From positions 25,735,693 through 25,799,692 of the forward strand of contig NC_067205.1 in the NCBI RefSeq assembly GCF_026262505.1: DNA of 64,000 bases, written 5' to 3'. The notes beneath the pieces were generated by a model. The model was not told the DNA's origin. It ran no database searches and saw only the letters and a list, made by a program, of their open reading frames with translations. The translations under genes were made by a program, and so were the position numbers. Source of the DNA: Trichomonas vaginalis G3 (Eukaryota > Parabasalia > Trichomonadida > Trichomonadidae). Shown one piece after another: positions 1 through 10,884 of this stretch (position 1 is the stretch's first letter; each line of letters starts with the position of its first letter).

Positions 1-112
1 CCAAAAAAAATGTTTTAAGTGTCAGAAAGTTTACAAATGAATACTTTTTGACAAACATTAACCAGAGTCTTGGGTTAATCCAACCTAATAATCAAAATCA
101 TTATAAACATTT

Positions 113-949
113 GACGAGGAATACGGGGCAATTCAATGAAAATTTTAGCCTAAAAAATTCTCATGAAGAAAGTTGTAATTGTTATTTGCACAAGTTGTGA
201 TTCGTAAAAGGATGAAGTTATGCGAGAACATATACTGTATTGTATGTGAGAAATACATGCATTATATTAAAACGTGATTTTACTAAATTCGTTTAAGATC
301 ATGAAATCTCTCGTTGGAAAAAAATTTCAACGCATGACACAACACGATGTGCATGCACATTCTGTGTAGTATTAGTGCAGTTGATGCACTGCTTAGGGAA
401 CTCAAGCTTTACTTGGTGAGTCTCTGGAGATGTAAAAACAAATTTTCACTGAGGGTTTTTTTGATGAAACTATATGTATGGATAGGCATGAATTACTAAA
501 TGTGAGCATGTGTACTATAGTGTACTATAGTGTATTAGTGTGCATAGTATATGAATTACTATGTATGACTCAGAGATTGCACCTTCTCACAGTAATTATC
601 AAAATGTTGAATTTTGAAATTTCGTCATAGATATCCAGAGACCCACCGAGTAAAGCTTGAGTTCCCTAAGCAGTGCATCAACTGCACTAATACTACACAG
701 AATGTGCATGCACATCGTGTTGTGTCATGCGTTGAAATTTTTTTCCAACGAGAGATTTCATGATCTTAAACGAATTTAGTAAAATCACGTTTTAATATAA
801 TGCATGTATTTCTCACATACAATACAGTATATGTTCTCGCATAACTTCATCCTTTTACGAATCACAACTTGTGCAAATAACAATTACAACTTTCTTCATG
901 AGAATTTTTTAGGGTAAAATTTTCATTGAATTGCCCCGTATTCTTCGTC
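113..949. mobile_element. FB1 foldback element, full copy
   Basis: The two ends are inverted copies of each other over about 300 bp (113-410 and 640-949), starting GACGA(G/A)GAATACGGGG. A unique centre of about 230 bp (410-640) lies between them. There is no reading frame of note. A second, shorter copy lies at 5082-5822 with the centre in the opposite orientation. No clear target duplication was found, so the outer boundaries are good to a few bases only. It is a non-autonomous DNA element of foldback/MITE type; the mobilising transposase is not known from this window. Confidence 0.8.
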
Positions 950-1828
950 TATAGCCTAACGCATGTAAACTATTCAATAGATTTGTGTTTGAAAAGGTGG
1001 AAAAAATACCAAGATGATATTTTTTTGAGTCGATAATTGAATAAATCATAAGCACGACAATGATTAAACCATAGGTCAGACATCGAATAAATCCATTGTG
1101 TAAATTATAAGTCAACTATACAGTAGATCATATTCAAACCCTTAGGTAAATCAGAAGAGAAGCATTAGATAAATCCTTTTATAAAAAAATTCTATATTCA
1201 TCTCTTGAATATAATGGTTTCTATATATCAGTTATCATTTTCAACTAAATTATGAACATAACGATAAAATATTTTTTTGCGAATTCGCATTTTTAATTAA
1301 CAATAAAAACATAGAATAAGCATATGTTCAATTTAGTTGCAGTTATACAATATATTAACCGAACTTTTAATGCTTTTTGTAAAAATTTTTATAATCAAAA
1401 TTATTTTCTGAATGAAAATCATTGATCAGTCAGAACAACTACTTCTTTCAAAAAGGTGTACCAAAAAACTTGATTTTTAATAATCTTAAATTAATTGATA
1501 AAAAAAATACCATTTTTTAATAAATTAAAGTCTTCAATAATTAATTTAAGTTACGTGGTTCATACAATTAATCATTTTACTTTCAACCTAAAAGAAATTA
1601 AGTTTTTCTTTGCGATTTCGAAAAAGTACCCATCATTCAAATTTTTTATTTTTTGGCTGAAATATAGAAAAATTTTGAGATGAATAGAATAAGAATATAT
1701 TCAAAAACACATTTATCGAGTTTTTAAATTCGTAATAATTGAAATACTGAGATATGTTTCAAAAGTTCACAAAATTCTTTGACAGATTCTGTTTCAATTT
1801 AAAATATCTTTTTCAATTTTCTGAATCA
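950..1828. other. Intergenic spacer, nothing recognised
   Basis: AT-rich sequence with many A and T runs and only short chance reading frames (the longest, 62 codons at 1495-1683, starts with TTG). I see no repeat, RNA gene or conserved motif here. Confidence 0.6.
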
Positions 1829-1834
1829 TCATTA
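1829..1834 (+). promoter_or_regulatory. Initiator (Inr) TCATTA
   Basis: TCATTA matches the trichomonad initiator TCA-Py-T/A and lies 6 bases before the ATG at 1841. A second match, TCATCA, overlaps it at 1826. Trichomonad mRNAs usually have very short leaders, so this decides the start of the gene downstream in favour of ATG 1841 over the in-frame ATG at 1754. Confidence 0.7.
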
Positions 1835-1840
1835 ATACTA

Positions 1841-2599
1841 ATGGTAGACCAGGCCGATGACGCAATCCAAAAACTACTCGTTGAGTTGCGCAATGATACA
1901 AAGTCATATAAAAGTGAAGCAGAATACAGGAACATATTAACTTCAATTGAAAAACTCAAAAATGTTCGAGGCGATGATTTTAGAAAATATTTAAAAGAGA
2001 CATATGGTAGACTACCACCATATAAGAATATATTCGAATTAATGCAATTCTTATCTCTATTTAATATCGTTAATGCACTTCCAAGAATTGCAGATCGTCA
2101 AAGCATCATTTTATACGCTTCAATGCAAGAACAATGGGATAGAAAAATCAAATACATCTTCCCAGGAAAAGTTTTCTTTATTTGTATGAAAAAAATGGAA
2201 GAATTTCATGAATTTTGCAAAAATAAATATTCAAGCGAAGATGAATTAAAGGATTGCTTTATGAATGTAGTCAATATGATGAATACTTGCAAAAGAAATG
2301 TCAAAGAAATTGCAAAATATATTGCAAAATTCGAACAAGAAGTTGTAAGCTATGTAACTCTCTTTGCATTTGATGGTTACACTGGAGCTATTACATATAA
2401 AAAAGATTCGAGATCAAAAAATATTATAATGCATAAAATGATGTTCGATGGAGAGAAATTATCAATATATGTAGTCAGTGGGAAAGATAAACCAATTCAA
2501 TGCTTACTTTTCAACATCCAATTGAAAGAATATTCTTCACCAAATGAATCTGATTATTTTGACCTTTTCGATAATTTCCACGATATCGATATATACTGA
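1841..2599 (+). CDS. Hypothetical protein, 252 aa
   Basis: I do not recognise a family. The frame is open from 1754, but the initiator at 1829-1834 and the change from AT-rich low-complexity sequence to ordinary coding sequence both point to ATG 1841 (protein begins MVDQADDAIQ). The product is predicted soluble. Residues 1-165 look mainly helical and are rich in Lys, Glu and Asn; residues about 170-235 look more like beta-strand (alternating hydrophobics around FAFDGYTGAITYKK and KLSIYVVSG). There is no signal peptide or membrane segment. It stands alone between FB1 and the TTAA-1 element, with no co-oriented neighbour closer than 3.6 kb. It is likely a real gene because of its clean initiator and even codon use over 750 bp. 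Confidence 0.75.
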   Translation: MVDQADDAIQKLLVELRNDTKSYKSEAEYRNILTSIEKLKNVRGDDFRKYLKETYGRLPPYKNIFELMQFLSLFNIVNALPRIADRQSIILYASMQEQWDRKIKYIFPGKVFFICMKKMEEFHEFCKNKYSSEDELKDCFMNVVNMMNTCKRNVKEIAKYIAKFEQEVVSYVTLFAFDGYTGAITYKKDSRSKNIIMHKMMFDGEKLSIYVVSGKDKPIQCLLFNIQLKEYSSPNESDYFDLFDNFHDIDIY

Positions 2600-2713
2600 A
2601 TGTATTTAGTTTACTTTTATTTTGCATTAAATTCTTCTCTGATATGTAAAAAACACTTTTTTTTCCATTTTCTATAAAATCAAAAAAAAAGTTTTGGTAT
2701 TTCTTCCACTTAA

Positions 2714-4979
2714 GGATACCCTTACATTGCGTAGTTAGAAAGAGAATATGATATTGTCATGATTGCTAAAGTTTTAGGCTCCAGAAATGAATATACATCA
2801 AACTGAAACAATTGATAAATTGAATGAACTTTTGAGAGGTTCTCAAATAAAAAAATTATCTAATTTTTTACAATATTACTATTATTTTATCCACATATGT
2901 ATATATAGTAATTTGAGAAAACTTTTAGGAAAAAATAAGTTTAATAAAAATCTGAATTTTACTTGTTGTGGGATTGTTATTAATTGACACTCCAGACGTA
3001 TTACTAATAGTTATGCGTATGCAATTAAAGTATTTCTGATGGACAAAATGTGAGATTTATATCAGATAATTCATTTCTACTATTAAGTTATTCATTTATG
3101 AGTTTGCACTTATTCGCACTAAATAAATAACTATTAAAAATTGTTTTAATTAATTGACACCATATAATAGAGTGAATTTTGTTTGATCAAACAACAATAG
3201 ATGATAGATATAAAGCCAAGAAACTTGCTATTAATATGCTCTACTTGCTATTTCAATGTAAGTATGATATTTTCTAAATGTTTCGTTCAGATATTAGATA
3301 TATTAGTCAAAATTTGAAATTTTAATAGCACATATATTAAAAATAATTATTATTCATAAAAGATTAATGAAATAGTAAAAAAATCAATCAAATTATAAAA
3401 ATACAACATTTAGAAGAATTCTTATTATCCTTCAAAAAGTCAGTATTTCTGCTGTAATTTTCTACAACATTGTAGTTATTGCACTTTGTCTATGGATTTG
3501 TATATATGTTATATATAAATTATATATCTAAACTGCCCATAAGTGCAATTTTTATATAAATTGTTTATTTCTTTAACAATTTCATATGAAATATGCTTTT
3601 TTAAGCGTATCAAAGCTGTGTTCTTAATGTGCATGGATATATCAAGAAAAATGTCGAAAAAAATGTGAATTCAAAAATTCACTGAATTTTCACCGTTTTT
3701 GAATTTTGCTACAGCACTAATATTAAATAATACTAAAATCTTCTGTCTTTGTAAAAGAATAAATTCTGACAAAAAGTGCTCGTTTAAATTTAATGATCAT
3801 CTGTATGACTAAGTGGTAAAAATGTTTATGACCAAAAAGGGTTACATGCTTAGTCTATTTTTCTGACAGGATACTCTAGATTTACATGATCTCTATTTCA
3901 TATCTCCGTTTTTAGATTCTTCGACAGATTTTATGATAGAAAACCAAGATTAACAAATTTCCGGCATGTTAATGAAGAAATCTGCAGCTGCCCTCAATAT
4001 TATTTCAATAATCAGTATCGTTTCTCTTACAATTTATTTTTTTCTCAATAATTTAACAAGAAATAACAATACACACTTGGTTTTACGTATAAAAGCTAAG
4101 TGTCGAACTTAATCAACTTTACTTACTTAGCAAATGAATATTTTTGTGGTTGCGAGTTCTGAATGCTGAAGTTTTAGATTTCTCTATAAATGATATCATT
4201 GCACTTACAATGTTGTTCCAGCCTATCGCATAAATCATAGAAAATCCAAAAAAAATAATATAAAGAAAATTCATGTCATGAAGTTCAAAAAATACCGTGT
4301 AACATTAAAATTTGTTATGCATAATACATTTTAGCTATTATTGATTTTTTTTTTAATTTTCGAGAAATTGAATGGTGAGTCCGATAGAGAAATTTTTAAA
4401 AATCCTAGTGCCTCATAGAAGTAATTTCCCTCGTCTCCCATACTTCCAAATGTATGCATATGACATAAACTTTTATGCATTACACAAGTGGCCAATAATA
4501 TCTATAGAGTAAAAAATTAGAAATTTAATTTTTTTATATGATAGTTATATTTCAGATTTGCGAGCGTAACTTTTTTCTCCATGGCATACTTGTTTTAAGA
4601 GCAAATGATCAAAATCGTCCTTCAATTATTGAAGGAGCTGATATCTTTTGAAAATTGAATTGAAAGGGTATTCAATTTTCAAATTTCCTCTCAATTTTGG
4701 AAACATATCAACTCTATGAATTAACAATTATGTGCCTTCACAGTTTATCAGTCATATAAGGTGCTTATAAAGAAAAAAGTTACGCTCGCAAAATATGTTT
4801 TTATATAGATTTCACATAAAATAATTATGTAATTTCTAAAAAGAATATTTTTGTTCTTGAATATTAAAGTGTATTGTAGTTTAAAAAGTTTTAAATATGT
4901 TGCTAAAATTTCAGGTTTATAGCTCATGTCTAGCATGACTTCTTCGTATGCGCAAAAAATCTGACACGTAAGGGTATCC
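2714..4979. mobile_element. TTAA-1: 2.3-kb element between TTAA sites
   Basis: A 12-bp perfect inverted repeat, GGATACCCTTAC, lies at both ends and is flanked on each side by TTAA (2710-2713 and 4980-4983), the target duplication typical of piggyBac-type transposons. The ~2.27 kb inside is AT-rich, holds only short frames (66 codons at 2787-2987, not convincing) and contains a second small inverted-repeat element at 4557-4793. It is probably an internally decayed or non-autonomous copy. The piggyBac assignment is an inference from TTAA alone; short TIRs plus TTAA could also arise by chance in AT-rich DNA. Confidence 0.6.
4557..4793. mobile_element. 237-bp MITE-like inverted-repeat element
   Basis: About 22 bp at the two ends are inverted copies, beginning TTTGCGAGCGTAAC and running into a T run. 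The ~190 bp between them is AT-rich with no coding capacity. It lies inside TTAA-1. No clear target duplication was identified. Confidence 0.6.
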
Positions 4980-5081
4980 TTAATGGTCTATCGTACTCTT
5001 TAATATCGATTGAATTTTATCCTTTAGAAACCAGTGCAGACAAGCATATGTCTTAGATATGTTTCAGCAAAGGAGTGAAAC

Positions 5082-5822
5082 AAAATTTTAGCCTAAAAAA
5101 TTCTCATGAAGAAAGTTGTAATTGTTATTTGCACAAGTTGTGATTCGTAAAAGGATGAAGTTATGCGAGAACATATACTGTATTGTATGTGAGAAATACA
5201 TGCATTATATTAAAACGTGATTTTACTAAATTCGTTTAAGATCATGAAATCTCTCGTTGGAAAAAAATTTCAACGCATGACACAACACGATGTGCATGCA
5301 CATTCTGTGTAGTATTAGTGCAGTTGATGCACTGCTTAGGGAACTCAAGCTTTACTCGGTGGGTCTCTGGATATCTATGACGAAATTTCAAAATTCAACA
5401 TTTTGATAATTACTGTGAGAAGGTGCAATCTCTGAGTCATACATAGTAATTCATATACTATGCACACTAATACACTATAGTACACTATAGTACACATGCT
5501 CACATTTAGTAATTCATGCCTATCCATACATATAGTTTCATCAAAAAAACCCTCAGTGAAAATTTGTTTTTACATCTCCAGAGACTCACCAAGTAAAGCT
5601 TGAGTTCCCTAAGCAGTGCATCAACTGCACTAATACTACACAGAATGTGCATGCACATCGTGTTGTGTCATGCGTTGAAATTTTTTTCCAACGAGAGATT
5701 TCATGATCTTAAACGAATTTAGTAAAATCACGTTTTAATATAATGCATGTATTTCTCACATACAATACAGTATATGTTCTCGCATAACTTCATCCTTTTA
5801 CGAATCACAACTTGTGCAAATA
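5082..5822. mobile_element. FB1 foldback element, shortened copy
   Basis: Nearly identical to the copy at 113-949 but lacking the outermost part of both arms: the left arm starts at AAAATTTTAGCC and the right arm stops at TTGTGCAAATA, so about 30 and 60 bases are missing. The unique centre is reversed relative to the first copy, as expected from insertion in the other direction or from inversion through the arms. Confidence 0.8.
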
Positions 5823-6192
5823 GGAATCAAAACTCTCTTTTATTCTTGCTAATAAGCATCAGTAAAAGTATAGTCATAATCTTAGTGTTATAATCCTTAG
5901 GAATACTTTTTGAAATACAAAATCTTCCTAAATAATTTCAAGGTTTATCATCCATAAGCATTTCCAATATGGGAAATCGAATATATAAGTTGAATATCGT
6001 CAGTCTTAATTTCAATTAAAATTTGATTAATCCGAACAAACAACCATTAAAATAAATATCATATTTGAAAGGGCTCATAGAATTTATATTTACAAAAAAA
6101 ATAGCAAAACTGTCTTTTTGTAGTTTCTATTGTTGAGATTAAGAATATATGAATTGTCAGATTTTCACAAAAAATTATTTCGGAAAAGTAAA
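5823..6192. other. Intergenic spacer, upstream region of the IBD gene
   Basis: AT-rich spacer. Apart from the initiator at its right end I see no repeat or conserved element. Confidence 0.55.
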
Positions 6193-6198
6193 TCATTT
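6193..6198 (+). promoter_or_regulatory. Initiator (Inr) TCATTT
   Basis: TCATTT fits the trichomonad initiator and lies 16 bases before ATG 6215. It also lies inside the longer open frame from ATG 6149, which argues that the true start is 6215. Confidence 0.7.
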
Positions 6199-6214
6199 CT
6201 GTAACCAGGGAATT

Positions 6215-6976
6215 ATGGGGAAGAAAGACTATAGCGATAAGCTTCCACGTTTCTTCGAAATCCTTAGTGAAACTGATAAGGAGGCGTATCACCAGCTGCG
6301 AAAAGCCTTGAATTCTCCCAATTGTAAAAATCGAAGGAATAAATCGATTCAGACATTTCGTGAAATTATCACATCAATCAAGAATTACGTTATAAGAGGT
6401 GATTCTGAAGACAAAAATCGTTCTCTTGTCTGCGGTACAATTTGGTTGCATGAAGGAATTGCGATTAATACCCATCAGCTCCGTCTTCTTATGTCAAAAT
6501 GTAAATCTTCCATCAATGGATCATTTCAAGCGATGGGTTATGAAACAATTCCAACTGGAGCTGACTCAGCTGGAGAGTTAATTAATTTATATCCTTTTAT
6601 GAAGAATAATTTTATGGAGCTTCGACAGTGGACAGTTCGCTTTAAATCAGGAGGTAATGATTCCTTACTTTCTAGTTCTAAAACAGAAAAGAAATCTGAT
6701 AAACGGGGTCACAGTTCTAAAACTAGCGAATTGCGACAAATCTCACCACCGCCAGATATCATTGATACTGATGAAGTCTCCTCTCTAGAAATTCACGAAC
6801 CAAAGGCTACATTAGAAGTTGATGATCTTGGATTCGCTCCGAAAGAAGATTATGGCTATTTTCCAATTGATACATTGGAAGACTCGGCAATGCAGCATAC
6901 TTTTGATCCGGTAGACACTCCTGATTGGAAAGATGATATTCAAGACAAAAATCACTCTTTTGATGTATTGTTATAA
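6215..6976 (+). CDS. Initiator-binding-domain (IBP39-like) transcription factor
   Basis: A 253-residue protein starting MGKKDYSDKLPRFF. Residues about 10-150 carry the trichomonad initiator-binding domain: a run of basic residues, the core SLVCG-x-x-W, then AINTHQLRLLMSKCKSSING and later PFMKNNFMELRQWTVR, all characteristic of the IBP39 family, whose winged-helix domain reads the TCA-Py-T/A initiator and places RNA polymerase II. After the domain comes a Ser/Lys-rich linker (about 152-185) and an acidic tail rich in Asp, Glu and Pro. IBP39 is longer (about 340 residues) and has a separate C-terminal domain that binds the polymerase II tail; I cannot see that domain here, so this is a short paralogue. 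Its own start is preceded by an initiator, so it could regulate itself. The family assignment is from sequence recognition; the role is inferred. Confidence 0.88.
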   Translation: MGKKDYSDKLPRFFEILSETDKEAYHQLRKALNSPNCKNRRNKSIQTFREIITSIKNYVIRGDSEDKNRSLVCGTIWLHEGIAINTHQLRLLMSKCKSSINGSFQAMGYETIPTGADSAGELINLYPFMKNNFMELRQWTVRFKSGGNDSLLSSSKTEKKSDKRGHSSKTSELRQISPPPDIIDTDEVSSLEIHEPKATLEVDDLGFAPKEDYGYFPIDTLEDSAMQHTFDPVDTPDWKDDIQDKNHSFDVLL

Positions 6977-7400
6977 TGTTAAGAAATTGATTTAATTAAA
7001 TGTTCATGATTTTTATGTACAATTTTAAATTTTTTATAATTTTGAATGAAATAGCGTTATCCATTCATTGTTGGAACTTTTAGGAAATGGTTTTATGATT
7101 TGTTCCTTCAGTGATAAGGAAAACTCAAAGAAATTTCACTAACCAAAAAAATATAATCTTGAAAAGCAAAAAGGATTAGAAAATATTGTGCACAATCCTG
7201 TATATTCTTCGTAGGTTCCTTGATATTAAAGAAAAAAGTACAATTTATTCGATTCTCATTGTGGCTTATTGCTATTTACAGGGGAACCCTATAGTGTTCA
7301 TCATACTGATGCGATAATAATTCAAATTCTCATACGCGAATTGCAATAAAGAAATTTGAATTCTTTTTACGGACCAACGAATCCAAAGGAAAAAACGTTG
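6977..7400. other. Intergenic spacer
   Basis: AT-rich spacer between the IBD gene and the M1254 element. Nothing recognised. Confidence 0.55.
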
Positions 7401-7404
7401 TGAA

Positions 7405-8658
7405 TGTAATAAACAGAAATTCATCAAAAGTGACAGCTCTCAATTTTTTGACATTTGTAAATTCTAAATTGAATGAGAAAAATGAAATAATACTAAGCAT
7501 AATACAATATTCTAGATTTAATTATAATTAGGAAAAAGTTAGTTTTGAGAGTACTTTTCATAGGCATATAGAATGAAATCTTCTGAAAAATAATATCACA
7601 TAAACTCATATTATTTTCTAATATATAACTATTTTATATAAAAATCAAATTCAATGATCTTAAAAGCGAAGGATAAACCTCAAAATTTACGAATATAATG
7701 AGTGGGAATATAATGCTTATCTATCATAAAACCATATGAAATATCAATTTTTGCTTTACGCCTAATTTTTGACGACAATTAGCAAAAAAATGTTAAATGT
7801 TAACACTCAGTCCATTTGAATATGAAAAATAAAATTGACTTTGATTAAATGTTTTTATTTATCATGCAATTCTTCTTGCGACCAAAGATTTGAATAAAAT
7901 TTCAAAAAAAAAGATAGCTTAAAAAATAATATACGGTAGTGTTTACTAATAGATGAATAGTATATAAATTCTATTAAAATGGATTTGATCCAAAAAAATA
8001 TATAAAATTTGATCATAAATAAAATCGTTTTAAATTACTTCTTCATTTAAATTATAACAATTATTTTTGGTTTTATATTTTTTTGGATCAAATCCATTTT
8101 AATAGAATTTATATACTATTCATCTATTAGTAAACACTACCGTATATTATTTTTAAGCTATCTTTTTTTTTGAAATTTTATTCAAATCTTTGGTCGCAAG
8201 AAGAATTGCATGATAAATAAAAACATTTAATCAAAGTCAATTTTATTTTTCATATTCAAATGGACTGAGTGTTAACATTTAACATTTTTTGCTAATTGTC
8301 GTCAAAAATTAGGCGTAAAGCAAAATTGATATTTCATATGGTTTTATGATAGATAAGCATTATATTCCCACTCATTATATTCGTAAATTTTGAGGTTTAT
8401 CCTTCGCTTTTAAGATCATTGAATTTGATTTTTATATAAAATAGTTATATATTAGAAAATAATATGAGTTTATGTGATATTATTTTTCAGAAGATTTTGT
8501 GTTCTTCTTCAAAATTTTATTTTTTTATTAAAAAGAATCTTTACAAAATATACATTTACTTTAATTAATATTTAAAAACGTGCTCTATCAAAAGTTCCAA
8601 AAATTCAATATTTTAGCTTTTCTGGGGTGTCACTTTTGATGAATTTCTGTTTACAACA
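7405..8658 (+). mobile_element. M1254 element, intact copy a
   Basis: 1,254 bp with ends TGTAATAAACAG and (reverse complement) TGTTGTAAACAG, both continuing into AAATTCATCAAAAGTGACA, a TIR of about 31 bp. It is flanked by TGAA on both sides (7401-7404 and 8659-8662). After a non-matching stretch of about 140 bp at each end, the inner ~430 bp of each half are again inverted copies that meet near 8025, so the whole element folds back on itself. There is no coding capacity. Other copies: 14791 (split), 32025 and 51860. The uniform length suggests recent spread. Confidence 0.88.
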
Positions 8659-8756
8659 TGAAAAGTATGTACTCATATAGGACTTAAATATATAAGGAAA
8701 TGGACATTATTCGTCGGAATGATAATTGCTCATGAACGATAGAGGATAAGAAAAAA

Positions 8757-9833
8757 ATGGAAAAGAGTCATCAACGCCCTATCCTAAGCTTTGGAAAAAT
8801 CGTTGGTAAATACACGATAATTAAATGTATTGGGCAAGGTGGATTCGGAGATATATACCTTGTTTGCGATAGCGAGTCAGATCAAGCGTTTGCAATGAAG
8901 CTTGAAATCAGCGAAGCAAGAAAGCAAAGTCTTCATCAAGAGTATACATTTATGTGTGGACTTCAAGGTTCACCCCATTTTCCTCATATGATTGAATACG
9001 GAGAAGATGCGAGAAATCGGTATCTTGTTCAAGAACTCTTAGGTCCATCACTTTCTGCTCTTAGAAGATGTTTCCCTGGTGGAAAGCTTTCTCTTCCAAC
9101 TGTACTCTGCATCGCACAAGAAATGTTACGTATATTAAAAGAGTTCCACGGAAGAGGTTTCATACATAATGATGTTAAGCCATCAAACTTCTTAATTCGT
9201 CTGGGCTCTCCGAATTTCCTAGTTCTCATTGATTTTGGACTTTCAAAAACATATATTGATCCAAAAACAGGACAACCAATTAAAGTACGCCAATTTTCTG
9301 GATTCAAAGGTACAAAGAAATACGCATCGCCAAATGCCCATATTGGCTTCGATTTAACAGTTAGAGACGATATGTATTCATGGTTTTACACAATTGTCGA
9401 ACTCGCATACGGTGTTCTTCCATGGAGTCATGAGAAAGAAAAAGTTGCAATTATGAAAGGAAAGAGAGGAATCAGGAATTCCCCTGCTTTCCAAATTCTT
9501 CCACCAAGATTGCAGAACTTACACGCCAAGATAGAAGATCTCGGACTCTTTACAAAGCCTGATTACGATGGCTGGATCGAAGAAATCGAAAAATCCTTTG
9601 AAGAAACAGGATTAGTTAAGCCAACAACATTTGATTGGGAAACCTTGGATACAATGTCTGTTATGAGGATTTCAGCAATCCCTCTCAAGGTTGAAGAAGG
9701 AAAATACGCTATTGAACCCGATTTATACGGCTTGGCTACAGATGAACAAGGTCATATTACAATTGGAATGGCTGAAGGCAATATTATCTCCAAGAAATTC
9801 CATCCTGTATCAAAGGCTTGTAATATTGCTTAA
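8757..9833 (+). CDS. CK1-family protein kinase
   Basis: A 358-residue Ser/Thr kinase with a casein-kinase-1-type catalytic domain (about 18-290). Visible are the glycine loop GQGGFGDIY (26-34), Lys48 in AMKLE, the catalytic loop HNDVKPSN with Asp139 (HND replaces the usual HRD), LIDFGLSK with Asp159, and the CK1-type segment KKYASPNAHIG. The CK1 features (SPN in place of APE, KPSNFL) put it near the CK1/TTBK/vaccinia-related branch, which is strongly expanded in trichomonads. The C-terminal ~65 residues are not recognised. The start is the first ATG after a purine-rich leader; no perfect initiator is seen (TCATG at 8730). The HRD to HND change does not remove the catalytic Asp, so activity is expected. 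M1254 copy a ends only 98 bp upstream of the ATG and may lie within its promoter. Confidence 0.92.
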   Translation: MEKSHQRPILSFGKIVGKYTIIKCIGQGGFGDIYLVCDSESDQAFAMKLEISEARKQSLHQEYTFMCGLQGSPHFPHMIEYGEDARNRYLVQELLGPSLSALRRCFPGGKLSLPTVLCIAQEMLRILKEFHGRGFIHNDVKPSNFLIRLGSPNFLVLIDFGLSKTYIDPKTGQPIKVRQFSGFKGTKKYASPNAHIGFDLTVRDDMYSWFYTIVELAYGVLPWSHEKEKVAIMKGKRGIRNSPAFQILPPRLQNLHAKIEDLGLFTKPDYDGWIEEIEKSFEETGLVKPTTFDWETLDTMSVMRISAIPLKVEEGKYAIEPDLYGLATDEQGHITIGMAEGNIISKKFHPVSKACNIA

Positions 9834-9953
9834 TTTACACTTTTTTTATCCTATATTGTTGTGTGTTTTTGGTTGTATTGATAAAAATATTAAATTGCTC
9901 TGTCTTGTCTTTAGAAAAAAAAATACAATTCTCAAAATGATAAATAATTTTTG

Positions 9954-9959
9954 TCACTT
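9954..9959 (+). promoter_or_regulatory. Initiator (Inr) TCACTT
   Basis: TCACTT matches the trichomonad initiator and lies 10 bases before ATG 9970. The open frame extends back to 9691 inside the kinase gene, so this motif is the main reason for choosing 9970. Confidence 0.65.
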
Positions 9960-9969
9960 TTTTGCAGAA

Positions 9970-10824
9970 ATGAATGAAATTCCGCAAAAATTCAATAGTA
10001 TGGATCAAATGAATCAAGTTTTTAATCCGAATCAACAAACAATACCGCCAGCTCAGCAACAATTTCCTCAAGCAGTAAATATTCCTGTTTCGACTCCAAA
10101 AATAAATCCTGAACCAGCTCCTTCATCAGAAATCCAGATTTTTCCATTGACAACTGTAAATAGCATCATATTTACTGATTCCTTTTGTAGTGCTGTTGTT
10201 CGTTTGCCCCAAAATTTATTAAAATCAAGAAGTGATTGTGTCGAATTATTATCATACAGAGAATTTAATCATATAGTTTCAACTCTAGGTATGAAAAATA
10301 TGAAAAATAGGACAAAACAAGAAATGCTGAATGCAATTATCTTTCGAACTGGTAGTTTATGGCCTGAAATACATAGTAGATGCCAGCAATTGATAAAAAT
10401 CATTGACCCACCGCCAGAGGCTCCAAAGAAAGAATCCAAAAGTAAAAAAGCTCAAAATCAAATTCAAATTCCTCGTCAACCGAGAACTCCATTCGATCCT
10501 CGACTTGCACAAATTCTCTCCGACTTATACATGTCTCCCACAGAAAGCTGGAATGATTTTCTTGTTACTTCAAACCCTGATGAAACAAAAAGTCTTATTG
10601 ATGCAATTAAGTCGATAAGATCAGAAGAAGTTGAATTATCTAACACAACGTTCCCTACGGATAGTTTTATCCTTCAATATATCTCGGGCCAATCTCGAAT
10701 TACAAATTCTTATCTGAACCAGTTTAAAGCTGATGCTGAAGATCTGAACAACATAGTATATAACCTCACAAGGAACGATCAGCCGGATCAATCAGCCAAT
10801 GTAAGAAACAAAGTTAAAATCTAA
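9970..10824 (+). CDS. Q/P-rich hypothetical protein, 284 aa
   Basis: I do not recognise a family. The start at MNEIPQKF is chosen from the initiator at 9954 and because the longer frame would overlap the kinase gene. Residues 1-50 are rich in Gln, Asn and Pro (NPNQQ, PPAQQQFPQ) and likely disordered. Residues about 60-145 look like a folded helical segment; YREFNHIVSTLGMKN...TKQEMLNAI is loosely like a SAP-type DNA-binding helix pair, but too weak to assign. A Lys-rich stretch with PPPEAPKKESKSKK (about 147-160) could be a nuclear signal. The remaining ~120 residues are helical. Low-complexity N-terminus plus basic linker would suit a nuclear factor, but this is only inference. The next gene is on the opposite strand and ends 60 bp away. 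Confidence 0.75.
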   Translation: MNEIPQKFNSMDQMNQVFNPNQQTIPPAQQQFPQAVNIPVSTPKINPEPAPSSEIQIFPLTTVNSIIFTDSFCSAVVRLPQNLLKSRSDCVELLSYREFNHIVSTLGMKNMKNRTKQEMLNAIIFRTGSLWPEIHSRCQQLIKIIDPPPEAPKKESKSKKAQNQIQIPRQPRTPFDPRLAQILSDLYMSPTESWNDFLVTSNPDETKSLIDAIKSIRSEEVELSNTTFPTDSFILQYISGQSRITNSYLNQFKADAEDLNNIVYNLTRNDQPDQSANVRNKVKI

Positions 10825-10884
10825 CCAATATGTTTATATTTTTATATGTTAGTATCAAATAAAAGTGTATATTATATGATTTAA

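Noticed and set aside
2787-2987. 66-codon frame inside TTAA-1 as a gene
   Set aside because: AT-rich, low-complexity product with no known motif and no initiator near its ATG.
9691-9969. N-terminal extension of the gene at 9970
   Set aside because: It would overlap the end of the kinase gene in another frame, has spacer-like composition, and the initiator at 9954 supports the shorter form.
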